Of a stretch of DNA of 6,899 nt, positions 6,271-6,899 are shown piece after piece (within the stretch, counting starts at the first letter, position 1; each line of letters begins with the position of its first letter). This DNA comes from Treponema sp. (lineage in GTDB: Bacteria > Spirochaetota > Spirochaetia > Treponematales > Treponemataceae), in assembly GCA_012799545.1 (NCBI GenBank), contig JAAZLA010000060.1, forward strand, positions 1 to 6,899, read 5' to 3'. Below the pieces are notes generated by a model. The model worked only from the letters and a program-made list of their open reading frames with translations. It was not told the DNA's origin and ran no database searches. A program made the translations under genes and the position numbers.

Positions 6271-6899
6271 ACTCCCCCTTTTTCATACAAGGCGACAAGA
6301 TTTTCTTTTTTGAAAAGGCGGGCATAATCAAGCGCAGACATTCCCATATTATCTTTTAAGTGACAACTTGCTCCAGCTTTTACTAAGGCATTACAAATAT
6401 CGTAATTATCTACACCAGTTGCCAACACAAGGATAGACTGTCCATCATCGGAAATAAAATTTACGTCAGAGCCTGCAGCAATAAGCAATTTTACTAATGC
6501 AAGGTTAGACTTCCACACCGCATCCATCAATGCAGAATAGCCTCGGTCAAGAGATTTTGCATCGATAGATACAGATTTTTTTAACAATTTTTTTACAACA
6601 TCTATATTTTCAGCACGAACAGCAATATTGAGAAGGGGCGTGCCTAAAGAATCTCGTCCATTAAAGTCGAGATCGGATGCTAAAAACGTATTACAAATCT
6701 TTATATTTGCATCACGAATAGCTTGCGAAAAACCATCTACGCTAAAGGCAAGCCCCATTTCACAAATTTTCTGTCTCGCATTTTTATTTTGTTTTTCTTC
6801 CTCGATTTTCAGGAAGCTTTTGTTTAAGCTATCAAGAAAGTCTTCAGCGTTTTTATAAAAAAAAGCATCAAAAAATGTATATACTTCTATTTTTTCTAT
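6267..6899 (-). CDS. Ankyrin-repeat protein (C-terminal part, 5' end beyond right edge)
   Basis: The frame is open from the window edge to the TGA at 6267, giving 210 visible residues. It ends in about five ankyrin-like repeats, a fold that binds proteins rather than catalysing reactions. In residues counted from the edge, the first, divergent repeat starts near 57 and contains FLASDLDFNGRD. Clearer repeats follow: GTPLLNIAVRAENIDVVKKL, YSALMDAVWKSNLALVKLL, ILVLATGVDNYDICNALV and a final short SALDYARLFKKENLVALYE. The first 47 residues are helical and charged (KIEEEKQNKNARQKI), without a signal peptide. An ATG at 6758 could start a 163-residue protein, but it has no good ribosome-binding site, and the coding-like upstream sequence flows into the first repeat, so the true start is probably outside. 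The stop overlaps the start of murG, so the two are co-translated. The partner and function are unknown; a cytoplasmic protein is likely from the visible part. Confidence 0.82.
   Translation of the reverse strand: MEKIEVYTFFDAFFYKNAEDFLDSLNKSFLKIEEEKQNKNARQKICEMGLAFSVDGFSQAIRDANIKICNTFLASDLDFNGRDSLGTPLLNIAVRAENIDVVKKLLKKSVSIDAKSLDRGYSALMDAVWKSNLALVKLLIAAGSDVNFISDDGQSILVLATGVDNYDICNALVKAGASCHLKDNMGMSALDYARLFKKENLVALYEKGGV
6272..6279 (-). promoter_or_regulatory. Ribosome-binding site of murG
   Basis: AGGGGGAG on the minus strand is a strong Shine-Dalgarno lying within the last codons of the ankyrin gene. Its G5 core is 3 nt before the first ATG (6270) but 6 nt before the second (6267), which favours the second as the start of murG. 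Confidence 0.65.

Noticed and set aside
6267..6758. Complete 163-residue ankyrin protein starting at ATG 6758
   Set aside because: No good ribosome-binding site lies before this ATG, and the frame continues open with coding character to the window edge.
1..6899. Mobile element, CRISPR array, tRNA or defence system
   Set aside because: No transposase, integrase, terminal inverted repeats, regularly spaced repeats, cloverleaf or recognised defence gene is visible; coding sequence fills nearly the whole window.

Overview
The window is an AT-rich bacterial segment in which every supportable gene lies on the minus strand. Listed in transcription order (right to left) they are: an ankyrin-repeat protein cut by the right edge, murG, cvpA, a DNA polymerase III delta' (holB)-type gene, a soluble PAS histidine kinase, an NtrC/AtoC-type sigma-54 response regulator, and the 5' third of ileS, cut by the left edge. 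Coding density is very high; the largest gaps are 92 bp (732-823) and 63 bp (3393-3455). I see no tRNA, rRNA, CRISPR array, insertion sequence or phage gene.

The content suggests a spirochaete close to Treponema. The isoleucyl-tRNA synthetase is of the eukaryote-like type known from spirochaetes, and it begins with a TTG codon at the conserved MYKPVDP start. As I recall, Treponema pallidum carries an AtoS/AtoC pair (TP0520/TP0519) close to murG (TP0523), with small cvpA/holB-like genes nearby, which matches the block seen here. ileS sits elsewhere in that genome, so the junction with ileS may differ between species. The assignment rests on motifs and memory, not on a database search.

Region by region: 6899-4676 is an envelope segment. 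An ankyrin protein overlaps or abuts the start of murG (lipid II synthesis), and murG overlaps the start of the four-helix membrane protein gene cvpA by 16 bp. At 4673-3456, holB follows cvpA after 2 bp, so the replication clamp-loader subunit is translated from the same message. After a 63-bp gap, 3392-824 encodes a two-component system whose kinase stop and regulator start are 1 bp apart, with the regulator's ribosome-binding site inside the kinase's last codons. At 823-732 lies a leader with a plausible sigma-70-type promoter and a small hairpin, followed by ileS.

The overlaps mean ank-murG-cvpA-holB is almost certainly one transcription unit, and the kinase/regulator pair may be read through from it. 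The kinase has no membrane segment, so it should sense a cytoplasmic signal and phosphorylate the regulator, which would activate RpoN (sigma-54) promoters. I found no convincing sigma-54 promoter in the window, so its targets are probably elsewhere. I see no clear sign of a wholly new system; the points most worth checking are the long helical insertion in the delta' protein and the ankyrin gene coupled to murG.
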